A stretch of 64,000 nucleotides of DNA from Desulfobacterales bacterium. Lineage in GTDB: Bacteria; Desulfobacterota; Desulfobacteria; Desulfobacterales; Desulfobacteraceae. Below the pieces are notes generated by a model. That model saw nothing but the letters and a program-made list of their open reading frames with translations. It had not been told where the DNA came from and did not search any database. The stretch is from assembly GCA_023143455.1 (NCBI GenBank), contig JAGLHT010000002.1, positions 38,538-102,537 of the forward strand, given 5' to 3'. This document shows positions 29,828 to 38,793 of the stretch, piece by piece; positions within the stretch are counted from its first letter, which is position 1, and each line of letters starts with the position of its first letter. The translations under genes and the position numbers were made by a program.

Positions 29828-30619
29828 ATGACATCAACTACAAAAGTAAGCCCTGCTCAATATAAAAAACTCTCCGCGCTTGTTTACAAAGAAACCGGTA
29901 TTGTTTTGAATGAAAAAAAATTTGAGCTTTTAACAGCAAGACTCGCAAAAAGAATGCGGGTTACAAAAATTTCCTCCGTTCCTGATTATTTAAGCTTTAT
30001 GAATACTGATGAAAACGAATTTATCAACTTTATCGATGCAATTACCACAAATCATACCTTTTTCTTTAGAGAAAACAGCCATTGTGAATATATCGTAAAA
30101 ACGCTTGATAAAAGTAAACCCTTAAAAATATGGAGCGCTGCATCTTCCAGCGGAGAAGAAGCATACTCTATTGCCGTCCAATTAGCAGAAAATTCTTTCC
30201 AATTTGATATATTTGCATCTGATTTATCAAATACAATGCTGAAAGCAGGACAAAGAGCAATATACCCTAATGATAGAGTACGATCTGTTCCTTTAACCAT
30301 GTTGCGTAAATATTTCTGGAAAGGAACAGGTGCGTACAAAAATCATGTCAAGATCAAACCTGAAATAAAAAAACTTGTTTCATTTGGAAAACACAACCTT
30401 TTGTCTGATTCTCCTTTTACCGAGTCTGACAAATTTGATATTATTTTTTGCAGAAACGTAATGATATACTTTGACAACACAACTAGAAAGAAAGTTGTAA
30501 ACAATCTTTTCCAATCTTTAAAGCCCGGAGGATATTTTTTTGTGGGCATGTCAGAAAGCCTTCAAGGTCTACAACACGGCCTAACCACTGTTCTCCCCAG
30601 CGGATATATAAAAAAATAA
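29828..30619 (+). CDS. cheR: Chemoreceptor methyltransferase CheR
   Basis: This 263-residue SAM-dependent methyltransferase has the N-terminal helical domain (YKKLSALVYKETGIVLNEKKF) and the catalytic domain with the SAM motif KIWSAASSSGEEAYSIA. FDIIFCRNVMIYFDN and GGYFFVGMSESL follow. Two features of canonical CheR are altered slightly (AASSSGEE for GCSTGEE), but the binding loop is intact. It has no C-terminal pentapeptide-binding addition, consistent with the receptor lacking a tether. It is the last gene of the chemotaxis operon. Confidence 0.95.
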   Translation: MTSTTKVSPAQYKKLSALVYKETGIVLNEKKFELLTARLAKRMRVTKISSVPDYLSFMNTDENEFINFIDAITTNHTFFFRENSHCEYIVKTLDKSKPLKIWSAASSSGEEAYSIAVQLAENSFQFDIFASDLSNTMLKAGQRAIYPNDRVRSVPLTMLRKYFWKGTGAYKNHVKIKPEIKKLVSFGKHNLLSDSPFTESDKFDIIFCRNVMIYFDNTTRKKVVNNLFQSLKPGGYFFVGMSESLQGLQHGLTTVLPSGYIKK

Positions 30620-31018
30620 AACTATCTTATCGACAATATTCATATAAATCTTAAACTAAATTAATTATCCGTGAAACTACTAAAAAACCACAGGGTTTTT
30701 ATCCTTGGTAAAATATGCAGAAAACAAAGAAAACTCTAAAAAAAAGCAGTAAATAAGAGAAAAACAATTTTGCATGTAATACTGTAAGTAAAAAATTGAG
30801 AGAATTTCATATTATAACGGCATGTTATGTAACCTGTTGAAATTTATCGAAAACATCATGTTTCACACAAAAAATATAATAAAATCAAAATATTAAGCAT
30901 GGCCTGGCAATAAAGCTCGTATAAATTGGTTATATGATTATCAGAGTTGACATGAAATTAGATATAAAATAGAAATAACAAACTTTACTGGAATACTTAA
31001 ACATGGAGTGACTAAATA
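30620..31018. other. Intergenic stretch after the chemotaxis operon
   Basis: About 400 bases of very AT-rich DNA without a supported gene. The only structure I see is AAAAACC-ACAG-GGTTTTT at 30683-30700, a 7-bp stem that could be a weak terminator for the operon. A GGAG at 31005 belongs to the next gene. No RNA gene or repeat was recognised. Confidence 0.5.
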
Positions 31019-31399
31019 GTGACTGCTGCGATAAAGTTAAAACCTATCCTCGTAATTGATGATGAACAATCTATTTTAAACCTACTTGCAAAAAGTTTAA
31101 CCAAAAATGGTTATACTGTGGATTCAGCTGAAAATGGAGAAAAGGGTATTGAAAAAATTGAATCAAATAATTACAGCTTGATTTTTACTGACCTAAAAAT
31201 GCCCGGTCTTTCAGGAAAACAGGTTCTTCAACATTTAAGATCCATTCAAAAAAACTCAACCCCGATTGTGGGTATGTCTGGAACACCATGGCTACTTGAA
31301 CAAAGCGATTTTGATGCGGTATTAGCAAAACCCTTTTCAATGAAAGAGTTATTAACAATAACAAAAAAGTTTGTAGAAGTGATAAAGTCTGCAGCATAA
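31019..31399 (+). CDS. Single-domain response regulator
   Basis: This 126-residue protein starts at GTG (GGAG at 31005). It is a receiver alone: LVIDDEQSIL, Asp in LIFTDLKMPGLSG, and Lys in LAKPFSMKEL. The segment before the lysine is short (GTPWLLEQSDFDAVLAKPF), a few residues fewer than in CheY. It may be a phosphate sink or an adaptor for one of the kinases in this window. It stands alone, and the next gene is convergent 8 bases away. Confidence 0.88.
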   Translation: MTAAIKLKPILVIDDEQSILNLLAKSLTKNGYTVDSAENGEKGIEKIESNNYSLIFTDLKMPGLSGKQVLQHLRSIQKNSTPIVGMSGTPWLLEQSDFDAVLAKPFSMKELLTITKKFVEVIKSAA

Positions 31400-31407
31400 A
31401 TCAAATT

Positions 31408-31668
31408 CTATTTAATTTTTGTAAAATAAGACTTGAGACGCTTTTTTAAAAAAAGTCTCCCCTTTTGTGTTTTAAAAAATATTTCTCGTATCTTTGCATC
31501 TTCCTTGTTTATACATGCTTCATAATACAATAATGTAAATGGGCTAAACTCTTTTGTTGACTCGACTTCTCCATTATTATGCTGCTTAAATCTGATATCT
31601 ATTTCTTTTGTCAGGCCAACAAATTGCTTATTGCCTTTTTGGCTTTTTAAAATGTAAGTATAATACAT
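31408..31668 (-). CDS. GIY-YIG superfamily protein (degenerate motif)
   Basis: This 86-residue protein resembles the small UPF0213/YhbQ-like GIY-YIG nucleases: YYTYILKS stands at the GIY position and QFVGLTKEID at the YIG position. The conserved Arg (IRFKQHNNGE) and a Glu (YYEACINKEDAKIRE) are present. The core reads TYI and FVG rather than GIY and YIG, so nuclease activity is uncertain. It is the last gene of the minus-strand group, 82 bases after the exporter gene. Confidence 0.75.
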   Translation of the reverse strand: MYYTYILKSQKGNKQFVGLTKEIDIRFKQHNNGEVESTKEFSPFTLLYYEACINKEDAKIREIFFKTQKGRLFLKKRLKSYFTKIK

Positions 31669-31749
31669 AGATCACCTGCAGTTTAGGTTTGTTACAAAAC
31701 TTTCATACTTAAAAGTTATATTAATCTGCACTCTTTTGCAACTGCAAAT

Positions 31750-32628
31750 TCAAATAGTTATTTTTTTCCGCAAAGCCATGAAGTTTCCTGTTAATACAAG
31801 GATAAGCCCAAAGACAGCTTGAAAATTCCAAACATAGCCTTCAAAAAAGGAAGAAATTATCAAAGCCACCACAGGAACAAGCATAATTGCATAAGAAGCT
31901 TTATCCGCACCTATTTCACTAATCAATGTTAAATAGCTTCCAAAGGCAAGAATAGAACCAAAAATCGCAAGATAAAAAAGAGAAACAAAATATGAAGTTG
32001 AAAAAGAGAGATTAAATTCTTTGCCTAAAAAAACTGCGAGTAAAAGCAAAACAACCGCACCATGGGTCATTCCAAATGCGTTGGCCTGTATAATCGGTAA
32101 ATTATTCTTTGAATTTCTAGAAGATATTATGTTTCCAAAAGAAGCCAACAGGACACTTAGAAAACACATGCATAAACCTTGCACATTCTTATCAGAGAAA
32201 TCAAACGATTTAATCTCCAGAAAAAATATAAAACAAATTCCAATAATTCCAATAACCGCTCCTACTACCATTTGAGCTTTTATTGGGGTTTTTAAAAATA
32301 TAGCTCCATTGATAATGTTCATAAAGACTATCGACGAAAACGTCACGGCCACAACCCCACTTGTAATATAAATCTCTGCCACATAAACCATCCAATAGTT
32401 TACTGAGAATAAAAGAGAACCAAAAAGAGCTAAAAACAAATGGTCTTTTATAGAAAACCTCATATCAAGGCCTCTTATATAACAAAAAAGCATCAAAATC
32501 AGTGCGGCTATCGAAAATCGGTAGAAGGTGGAAACCAATGGATCAACAGATCCTAGTTGAAACTTGATAGCAATCCAGGTTGATCCCCAGATCAGAACAG
32601 TAATAATGTAAAGTAGTTTATTTTTCAT
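31750..32628 (-). CDS. EamA/DMT-family transporter
   Basis: This 292-residue protein has about ten membrane helices in two EamA halves (IITVLIWGSTWIAIKFQLGSVDP at the N-terminus; a second half from about 150). It has the family's conserved WGSTW and PLVSTFYRFSIAAL. It probably exports a small metabolite such as an amino acid; the substrate is unknown. Its ATG overlaps the stop of the 53-residue upstream ORF (ATGA), linking their translation. Confidence 0.9.
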   Translation of the reverse strand: MKNKLLYIITVLIWGSTWIAIKFQLGSVDPLVSTFYRFSIAALILMLFCYIRGLDMRFSIKDHLFLALFGSLLFSVNYWMVYVAEIYITSGVVAVTFSSIVFMNIINGAIFLKTPIKAQMVVGAVIGIIGICFIFFLEIKSFDFSDKNVQGLCMCFLSVLLASFGNIISSRNSKNNLPIIQANAFGMTHGAVVLLLLAVFLGKEFNLSFSTSYFVSLFYLAIFGSILAFGSYLTLISEIGADKASYAIMLVPVVALIISSFFEGYVWNFQAVFGLILVLTGNFMALRKKITI

Positions 32629-32786
32629 TCCATATCCATTTTTTTTTCAATATCTTTTATCTCTTTATGAAGTTTTTCTTTTTCTTCTTGGGTCAAATCA
32701 GAAGATGTAAGTTTCTTTTTAAGGCCTAAAAGAATCATTTCTTCGCGATATTCATTACAAGTATATTTATTATTAAAAGAGTTCAT
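32625..32786 (-). CDS. Small conserved hypothetical protein (53 aa)
   Basis: The minus-strand frame from the ATG at 32786 encodes 53 residues: MNSFNNKYTCNEYREEMILL, then a charged amphipathic part with LTQEEKEKLHKEIKDIEKKM. I recall small proteins with a CNEYREEM-LLGLKKKL core in delta-proteobacteria, function unknown. The start overlaps the end of the methyltransferase gene by 14 bases and the stop overlaps the EamA start by four. This tight overlap on both sides supports it as a real translated gene rather than spacer. Confidence 0.65.
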   Translation of the reverse strand: MNSFNNKYTCNEYREEMILLGLKKKLTSSDLTQEEKEKLHKEIKDIEKKMDME

Positions 32787-33990
32787 ATTTTACAAGTCTT
32801 CCGTCAAGCTGACCAAGTTTTAATATCTTTTTCCACTCAGGTTTTAACCCCAGACTCTTTATATATTGCACATCACCAAAGTATATGTACGCATTTGAAT
32901 CTTTGCATTTTTGTTTTAAAAAATCGCCAAGAATTTTATAAAAGTTTTCAAGGCTCTCGTCTTTTAAAAGTCTTATACCATATGGAGGATTTATAACTAT
33001 TATTGTATTATTTAAAGATTCAATGTCCTCAAACTTTTTCTCTAAAACTTCTACACTGTTTCCATAGTGTATGCCAAAAAGATTAGTTTTAGCTGCGTTA
33101 ACAGCGTCTTCTAATATGTCACTGCCAGCAATCACACCTTTTTCTGTCTTTCTTATCTTAGAATCAGCCTCGGCTTTAACCTTTTCCCATAGAGGTTCGT
33201 CAAAATCCGGTAATATTTTAAACCCAAACTTTTGCCTGAATATCCCACTTGGAATGTTACTTGCCACCATTAATGCTTCGCATAAAAGTGTACCGGAACC
33301 ACACATGGGATCATATAAAGCAGATGTTCCATCAAAGCCTGAATATTTAATAATAGCCGCTGCAACAATCTCCTGCATGGGCGCCATGACAGACTTTTCT
33401 CTATACCCTCTTTTGTGAAGAGCTCCACCACCCAAGTCAACACTAAGGGTTGCCATATCTTTTCGAATATGAAGATTTATTATTAAATCAGGATTGTCTT
33501 TATCAACATCGGGACGTTTCCCTGTCATGTCCCTAAAATAATCAGCAATGGCATCTTTTACTCTTAAAGCGGCATATTGTGAATGGGTAACATTACTGTC
33601 AGAAACATTACTTACAATAGCAAATGTTTTTTTTCTGGAAATAAAATCAATCCATTTAATGCTTTTACTATTTTTATAAATAGCCGAGTTGTCAGGGCAG
33701 GCAAACATTTTTATTGGAGCAAGGACCCTTGAAATCATTCTGGTTTGATAGACAATCCTATACAGATTCTCTCTGGAGGCTTTAAACCTGATACCTCGAT
33801 ATTCAGGAGCAACATTCTTGGCGCCAAGTTCTTTAAGTTCCTCTTCTGCTAAACTTTTTACACTTTCAGAAACTTGCGCAAAATAGGTCAAGTCCTTCTC
33901 GTAATCATATACAAGGGCATTTTCTCTTCTTTCTTTTCCCCTGCCTTTTTGAAGAATTGATCTTGGTTTTGTTTTACTTTTATTTGCCAT
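32773..33990 (-). CDS. THUMP-domain class I RNA methyltransferase (RlmL/YpsC-like)
   Basis: This 405-residue protein has a basic N-terminal tail and a THUMP RNA-binding region (about 30-170). The RlmL-type methyltransferase domain follows, with YDPMCGSGTLLCEA as the SAM loop and INPPYGIRL as the catalytic NPPY motif. Family members modify guanosine in 23S rRNA. The protein lacks the second methyltransferase half of E. coli RlmKL, so it corresponds to the single-domain YpsC/RlmL type. Confidence 0.92.
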   Translation of the reverse strand: MANKSKTKPRSILQKGRGKERRENALVYDYEKDLTYFAQVSESVKSLAEEELKELGAKNVAPEYRGIRFKASRENLYRIVYQTRMISRVLAPIKMFACPDNSAIYKNSKSIKWIDFISRKKTFAIVSNVSDSNVTHSQYAALRVKDAIADYFRDMTGKRPDVDKDNPDLIINLHIRKDMATLSVDLGGGALHKRGYREKSVMAPMQEIVAAAIIKYSGFDGTSALYDPMCGSGTLLCEALMVASNIPSGIFRQKFGFKILPDFDEPLWEKVKAEADSKIRKTEKGVIAGSDILEDAVNAAKTNLFGIHYGNSVEVLEKKFEDIESLNNTIIVINPPYGIRLLKDESLENFYKILGDFLKQKCKDSNAYIYFGDVQYIKSLGLKPEWKKILKLGQLDGRLVKYELF

Positions 33991-34003
33991 CGTATTTACC
34001 GCC

Positions 34004-34891
34004 TTACTTGCAATATGACCCGATTTTCAAAATATCAGCAATATTTGCTTTTCTATCTTTTATGGGTTTAATTAAAGAAGACGGGCAAGTCATAATAGTT
34101 GAAATTCCCGGACCATGCCCTGCAAGCCTACAATCACTGTGAACAACTATTCCAATGCTGACCGCACCTTTAACATATGCTCTGCCGTAAGAGTTATCAT
34201 GATCCATAAGAGCCACAAAATCTCCAAATCGTAACTTATCAAGATCATATTTTTTTACACTCTCAGGATCACTTGTCATTACATCATAATCTCCTGCGCC
34301 AACGTGCATTGCTCCAATCCCTGAACCCATACAACACGCCGGGACCATTGTTGTAACACTAATTTCAATTTCTCCATTACCAGATTCTTTAATATTTAAT
34401 TTTTTTAAAAGTTCCGGATCAAGATTAAAAAGTTTTATTGCCGGGTAATCAAGAAGCTCAAGCCCCTGCCCCTTTGCTCTTATTCTGATTTTATCTTCAT
34501 AACTCAAATTTTCAAGTGTTAAATCATCAAAATCAACAATCAAATGTTCAGACCCGCCATGATGACCTATTACTGTACCTATAGCTCCCTTTGCCTCACC
34601 TGACATAACCTTAGCTTCATTTCCCACACAAGAATAAAGCTGAAGAGTGTCATTGGGAAAATCCATGGGCTTTTCTGCATTTGCAGTGCAGCTCACGCAC
34701 GGTTCTATATGATCTCCTGCAAGCCCAAAGGCTGTGTCACCAACCTTTACGTTTAAGGTTATGCCTCCAATAGATGGAAGCAAAAATGCTTCCCCTTTAT
34801 GGTCAACTTTCCATCCACGCCTTGTCTTCGGCGGTCCTGGTTTACATTCTAAAAAAAACTCTACAACTTTTTTTTCATTTGTTTTAAGCAT
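34004..34891 (-). CDS. DUF4438 family protein
   Basis: This 295-residue protein matches what I recall of DUF4438: [53 protein letters not shown] and [18 protein letters not shown]. There are several conserved Cys and His ([29 protein letters not shown]), so metal binding is possible. No reaction is established for the family. It lies 13 bases before the THUMP methyltransferase gene and 36 bases after the MFS gene. Confidence 0.7.
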   Translation of the reverse strand: MLKTNEKKVVEFFLECKPGPPKTRRGWKVDHKGEAFLLPSIGGITLNVKVGDTAFGLAGDHIEPCVSCTANAEKPMDFPNDTLQLYSCVGNEAKVMSGEAKGAIGTVIGHHGGSEHLIVDFDDLTLENLSYEDKIRIRAKGQGLELLDYPAIKLFNLDPELLKKLNIKESGNGEIEISVTTMVPACCMGSGIGAMHVGAGDYDVMTSDPESVKKYDLDKLRFGDFVALMDHDNSYGRAYVKGAVSIGIVVHSDCRLAGHGPGISTIMTCPSSLIKPIKDRKANIADILKIGSYCK

Positions 34892-34927
34892 AATACTCTC
34901 CGAAAATATATAATATTCAAAGCCTCA

Positions 34928-36070
34928 TTATTCCTTTAACTTTATTAGAAAGGGCAAAGCTCCAAACCCTATTATTGCACATGTAATATATGTATATTCA
35001 AGTCCCATGATATCACCGAAAAAACCCACAAGCATTACAACAATTCCTCTTGAAAAAAATGCCACCATCATAAAAAGTCCATTTGCAGAAGCTGGATTTC
35101 CTTTTGCATTCTCCTGAACAATTGCCAATAAAACAGGAGTTACAGCAATAATTGTAAATCCTGACACAGCCAGCATGAAAATTTGCGCCAATCCCTCTGT
35201 CATTATAAATAAAATAAGAGCAACAGGTGCAAAAAAAAGAGCTGAAAATAAAACCTTTTTTCTCCCGATTAAATCACTTAAAGTCCCTGCACATAGTACG
35301 CCTGCGATTCCAAATGCTTCATAAAGAGCAAGCCCAGCACCTGCAAGATAAATATTTCCTGTCTGCCTTTCAATAAAAACAGGTAAAAAAATACCCATGG
35401 ATGAATGCATGAAAGATCTTGTGATAATTATCCCTGAAATAGGATAAAGCACATGTTTTGTCTCTTTAAACACCGAAACAATGGTAATTTGCTTTTTAGA
35501 ATTCTCTCTTTTTTCAAGGGGCGGAAGGGTAAAGTACAATAAAATAGAAGTAAAAATAGCAAGTAATGCCACAGGATAAAAAGTTTCAAGGCTTAATACT
35601 GAAATCAGCCCAACTGCTATTACCGGACCTAAAGCTCTTGCCGCCTCCCCGCCTGTCATATAAAAACTCATCCCCCGTCCTTTTTTTGAACCTGATGCCT
35701 GGGCTATCAAAACAGGAGTCGGGACATGGTAGAGTGCAACACTTGTTCCTGCAACAAATAATAAAACAAGGAGCATGAAATAGGAATTTACAGCTCCAAT
35801 CAGGCTCATGGGAATTGCTGTCATTGTGGGAGCAAGAACAACAATCCACCTCTCAAGCCTTTTTCTGTCCACAAATACTCCCATAAATGGATTTAACACG
35901 GATGGAAGCTGAAGCGCAGTTGACAACATACCTGCCTGACCCAATGACAAAGAAAGCTTTTCAATAATCAAAGGAAGCAAAGGAGGGAAAATAGCAGTAT
36001 AAATATCATGTACAAAATGAGAAAAAGAAAGCACTGCTACATGCAAGGTATTAAATTCTTTATTTTTCAT
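34928..36070 (-). CDS. MFS transporter
   Basis: This protein of about 380 residues has twelve predicted membrane helices and the major facilitator layout, with loop motifs FVDRKRLERW (between helices 2 and 3) and GTLSDLIGRKKVLF (after helix 8). The N-terminus FSHFVHDIYTAIFPPLLPLI resembles the fosmidomycin-resistance/sugar efflux group. The substrate is unknown. I chose the ATG at 36070; the extension to 36085 begins with TTG and has no clear ribosome-binding sequence. Confidence 0.88.
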   Translation of the reverse strand: MKNKEFNTLHVAVLSFSHFVHDIYTAIFPPLLPLIIEKLSLSLGQAGMLSTALQLPSVLNPFMGVFVDRKRLERWIVVLAPTMTAIPMSLIGAVNSYFMLLVLLFVAGTSVALYHVPTPVLIAQASGSKKGRGMSFYMTGGEAARALGPVIAVGLISVLSLETFYPVALLAIFTSILLYFTLPPLEKRENSKKQITIVSVFKETKHVLYPISGIIITRSFMHSSMGIFLPVFIERQTGNIYLAGAGLALYEAFGIAGVLCAGTLSDLIGRKKVLFSALFFAPVALILFIMTEGLAQIFMLAVSGFTIIAVTPVLLAIVQENAKGNPASANGLFMMVAFFSRGIVVMLVGFFGDIMGLEYTYITCAIIGFGALPFLIKLKE

Positions 36071-36100
36071 TACAAATTTACCCAAAAGAAATCATTTGAA

Positions 36101-36847
36101 CTATGATTTAATCCCTTGAACTATTTTTAAAAAAACCTCGGAAACGCTGATATTTATCACAAGATCAGCTATTGAATCAAGGGGTGTTGGGTCAATATTA
36201 ATTATTGCAAGCCTTGCACCATTATTCTTAGCAATCAATGGAAGAGAAGCTGCGGGCTGAACAACAAGGGAGCTGCCAGCAGCAATAAAAAGATCACATT
36301 GAGATAAATCTTTTTCAGCTCTGCTTAAAATTATCGGGTTTAAATTTTCACCGAAGAAAACCACCTGAGGCCTTATCAGGCTGTTACATTTACTGCATTC
36401 AGGAGGTAAATGTTTTTCTAAAAGTTTATTTACCTGATCCATCCTGTATTCTGTTTTACATTTAATACATGAAAACATTCTGGTATTTCCATGGAGCTCT
36501 AAAATATTCTTTGATCCGGCTTCTTTATGCAAACCGTCAATATTCTGGGTAATCACAGATTTAAGTTTGCCCAAGCTTTCTAACTTTGCAATGCTTTTAT
36601 GGGCAATATTTGGCTTAGCTTTTTGTAAAACAGGAGACCGAACTTCTTTAAAAAAATTCCAATAATATGATGGATCCTGATAAAAATAATTAATATTGGC
36701 ATATTTTTCAGGGTCATACTTCTCCCATAAGCCATCGTTTCCTCTATATGTCGGGATTCCACTCTCAGCTGAAACCCCTGCGCCGGTGAACACCACAATA
36801 TTCTTGGATTCGTTAACCCAATCACCTAATTTCTCAATCAATTCCAT
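36101..36847 (-). CDS. NAD-dependent protein deacylase (sirtuin)
   Basis: This 248-residue SIR2-family protein has the NAD-binding GAGVSAESGIPTYRG, TQNIDGLHKEAG and catalytic His in ELHGNTRMF. A four-Cys zinc site (CIKCKTEY and CSKCNSLIRP) and RPQVVFFGENL complete the core. It removes acyl groups from lysines using NAD. It lies at the head of the minus-strand group and ends 31 bases before the MFS gene. Confidence 0.94.
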   Translation of the reverse strand: MELIEKLGDWVNESKNIVVFTGAGVSAESGIPTYRGNDGLWEKYDPEKYANINYFYQDPSYYWNFFKEVRSPVLQKAKPNIAHKSIAKLESLGKLKSVITQNIDGLHKEAGSKNILELHGNTRMFSCIKCKTEYRMDQVNKLLEKHLPPECSKCNSLIRPQVVFFGENLNPIILSRAEKDLSQCDLFIAAGSSLVVQPAASLPLIAKNNGARLAIINIDPTPLDSIADLVINISVSEVFLKIVQGIKS

Positions 36848-36946
36848 AGTCTGTTTATATAATATTAAATATGTAAGAACAATAGATAGTTAGTTATAAG
36901 AGAGATTCAAAGTAAAATAGTTATTCAAAAGTAATTTGTTATAAAG

Positions 36947-37127
36947 ATAAAGCTTCAAAGGGCTTTTTTCGTTTAAATTAAATCTTTTTAAAATTCTAAG
37001 TTTGCCAGTCTAAATTGGCAAAACTCGGCCTCTGGCCTCAGACAATTGCCAATTTTAAGCCTGGCTGCACAAAGAATTTTTACAAAAGATATAAAAATGC
37101 ACTCTCAAAAGCCCTTTGAAGCTTTAT
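36947..37127. repeat. Long hairpin element, copy A
   Basis: An element of 181 bp bounded by perfect 21-bp inverted ends (GCTTCAAAGGGCTTTT is the inner part of the left arm). Inside are more nested pairings: AATTGGCAA with TTGCCAATT, ATCTTTT and AAAATTCT with AGAATTTT and AAAAGAT, and an apical GGCC-TCT-GGCC. Copy B at 38794-38978 is the same sequence in the opposite orientation with changed but still paired arms. It may be a MITE, a BIME-like element or a structured RNA. It takes up much of the 36848-37213 gene-free gap. Confidence 0.7.
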
Positions 37128-37213
37128 TATACCAATCAGTCCGACTTGAGACATTATTTTTCCATTCAATTCTGGCTGTCCACAGGGCTAATGGGTTAAA
37201 AATTGTTTATAGT

Positions 37214-37501
37214 TTATGCTGCTTCTATTCGTTTTAAATTGTCAACATTAACAGATTGTTTGGTTTTCCATAAATCATATTGGATTTAAAGTTGAAGCCA
37301 TCCTTCAGGCGAACGACCGAATACTTTCGATAATCGCAATGCCATTTCAGGACTAATGCCTGAATGCCCATTTAAAAGGGCTGAAAAAGTCTTTCTGCTA
37401 ACACCAAGAGTCTTGGATAATTCTGTTATGCTCCGATTGAGTGGTTCAACACAAAACTCTCTTATAATCTCCCCGGGGTGAGGTGGGTTGAACATACGCA
37501 T
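37214..37501 (-). pseudogene. higA: HigA-type antitoxin gene with in-frame stop
   Basis: From the ATG at 37501 (GGAGG upstream) the frame encodes a VapI/HigA-type XRE antitoxin: [61 protein letters not shown] at 37286-37288 stops it at 71 residues. Reading on in the same frame gives IQYDLWKTKQSVNVDNLKRI and stops at 37214, exactly the conserved end of the family (WLNLQ-x-YDLW). CAA to TAA would explain it, so the gene carried about 95 codons. The short product may still be made and bind DNA; the toxin partner is also broken. Confidence 0.75.
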
Positions 37502-37513
37502 TTTTAAACCTCC

Positions 37514-37624
37514 CTAATGATAGTCTTCATAATTTATATCAAAGACATCACCCTTTTGAATCTTAAATGTCAAGCGCCAGTTGCCACTAATTTGAACGGT
37601 CCAAATTTCTTTAGATAATGTTAC
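37514..37624 (-). pseudogene. higB: HigB-type toxin remnant (C-terminal part only)
   Basis: In the frame ending at the TAG of 37514-37516, the minus strand encodes KEIWTVQISGNWRLTFKI and then GDVFDINYEDYH. This is the C-terminal half of a RelE/HigB toxin, with the conserved NWR-TF and YEDYH segments. No toxin N-terminus is visible upstream; the lepB gene ends at 37653 instead. The toxin is 12 bases before the antitoxin start, the usual higBA order. The 5' part was probably lost by deletion. Confidence 0.7.
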
Positions 37625-37652
37625 TACAGAAAGCGCAACAGCTATTCTGTTC

Positions 37653-38495
37653 TTACTTTATAATTTGACCAATCCTGTTCCATCGAACTTCATTTTTCTC
37701 TTTATCCCATGACCAGTAAACAGAATAGACCTTACCTATCACATCAGATGCCTTGACAAAACCCCAAAATCTACTATCATGACTATTGTCTCTATTGTCA
37801 CCCATAACAAACAATGAACCTTCTGGTACTTTGATAGAATTCATATTGTCTCTTTTTGGAATTATCCTTGAATCAGTATGTATCCCATAAGTTTCTTTAA
37901 TAGGTATATCATTTATAAGAATTTTTTTATTTTTAATTTCTATTGTTTCGCCTTCAACTGCAATAATACGTTTAACAAAATCTTTTGACGGGTTTTGAGT
38001 AAAAGGGAAAACTATTAGATCAAATCTTTTCACATTGGACTTTGAGGCAAAATCGGTTTTTACAAAAATTCGATCTCCAATTAACAAAGTTGGTTTCATG
38101 GAATCAGCAGGGATTTTATAAGCTTGAAAAATATTATTTTTAACTGTCTCTGAAAATATTGGTTGAGGTATTAAAAATATAACGAGTAATAACAAAACAT
38201 ACACGTACCATCTGTTATACTTTTTAGATTCATAGCTTACAGTGTTTTCTTTTGTAAGTTTAATTACATCAACTAAACAGAAAACAAAGTACATTAAACC
38301 TAATATTAAAATTACTATTAAGGATGCTATAGAAAGGAAATTCAATAATATTAAATAGCAGATAAATACTAACAGATACTGACTAATATAAAGAACAATA
38401 CCTCTTTTGGCATAGCCTGCATAAATATGACCCAATCCAATTGATAAAAATGTAAATAAAATTGATATCCAGAGTTTTCTTGGTCTATTTTTCAA
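37653..38495 (-). CDS. lepB: Signal peptidase I with multi-helix N-terminal domain
   Basis: This 280-residue membrane protease cuts signal peptides from exported proteins. The N-terminal 120 residues form about three or four membrane helices, more than in E. coli LepB. The catalytic domain has the Ser in IPADSMKPTLLIGDRIFV, the Lys in FVKRIIAVEGE and box E as MGDNRDNSHDSRFWGFV. It lies between the two copies of the hairpin element, next to the broken toxin-antitoxin genes, so it may have arrived with an accessory insertion. Another lepB may exist elsewhere in the genome. Confidence 0.93.
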   Translation of the reverse strand: MKNRPRKLWISILFTFLSIGLGHIYAGYAKRGIVLYISQYLLVFICYLILLNFLSIASLIVILILGLMYFVFCLVDVIKLTKENTVSYESKKYNRWYVYVLLLLVIFLIPQPIFSETVKNNIFQAYKIPADSMKPTLLIGDRIFVKTDFASKSNVKRFDLIVFPFTQNPSKDFVKRIIAVEGETIEIKNKKILINDIPIKETYGIHTDSRIIPKRDNMNSIKVPEGSLFVMGDNRDNSHDSRFWGFVKASDVIGKVYSVYWSWDKEKNEVRWNRIGQIIK

Positions 38496-38534
38496 TTACA
38501 ATTCCTTATTTATTTGTGAACAGAACCCCTGGCG

Positions 38535-38611
38535 GGTGAGCTGCGAGGATGGCTGAAGTGGTGCAAACTAATGTTTGCGATCATCAGCCACCACAGTCAG
38601 CTCCATTGACC
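38535..38611. repeat. GC-richer imperfect palindrome
   Basis: Nested stems surround a 4-base loop: GCAAAC (38563) with GTTTGC (38573), TGGCTGA (38550) with TCAGCCA (38584), and GAGCTG (38538) with CAGCTC (38598). The arms are separated by bulges. Base composition stands out from the AT-rich surroundings. The shape recalls a structured RNA or a recombination hairpin, but it matches no family I know. It lies 24 bases or more upstream of the lepB start, so a leader role is possible if transcribed on the minus strand. Confidence 0.5.
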
Positions 38612-38793
38612 GAAGGATAGATAGAAATCCATATATCACCTAATATACCATGCAATTTTTTCTACCTATCGTGATAATAGTTTTAAAACGTGGAAAAATC
38701 CATATTAATTTTTCCTTCTTTGTTGATATAATATGAAACCTTGGAAGTCAATCTATGATTAGAATGTTTTTTCGGTATTGCGGTAGCTTGCTT

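Noticed and set aside
30620..31018. RNA gene in the gap after cheR
   Set aside because: Only AT-rich sequence and a weak 7-bp hairpin are visible; no tRNA-like or conserved RNA fold.
38535..38611. Integron attC site
   Set aside because: The expected RYYYAAC and GTTRRRY end motifs are missing and no integrase or cassette array is near.
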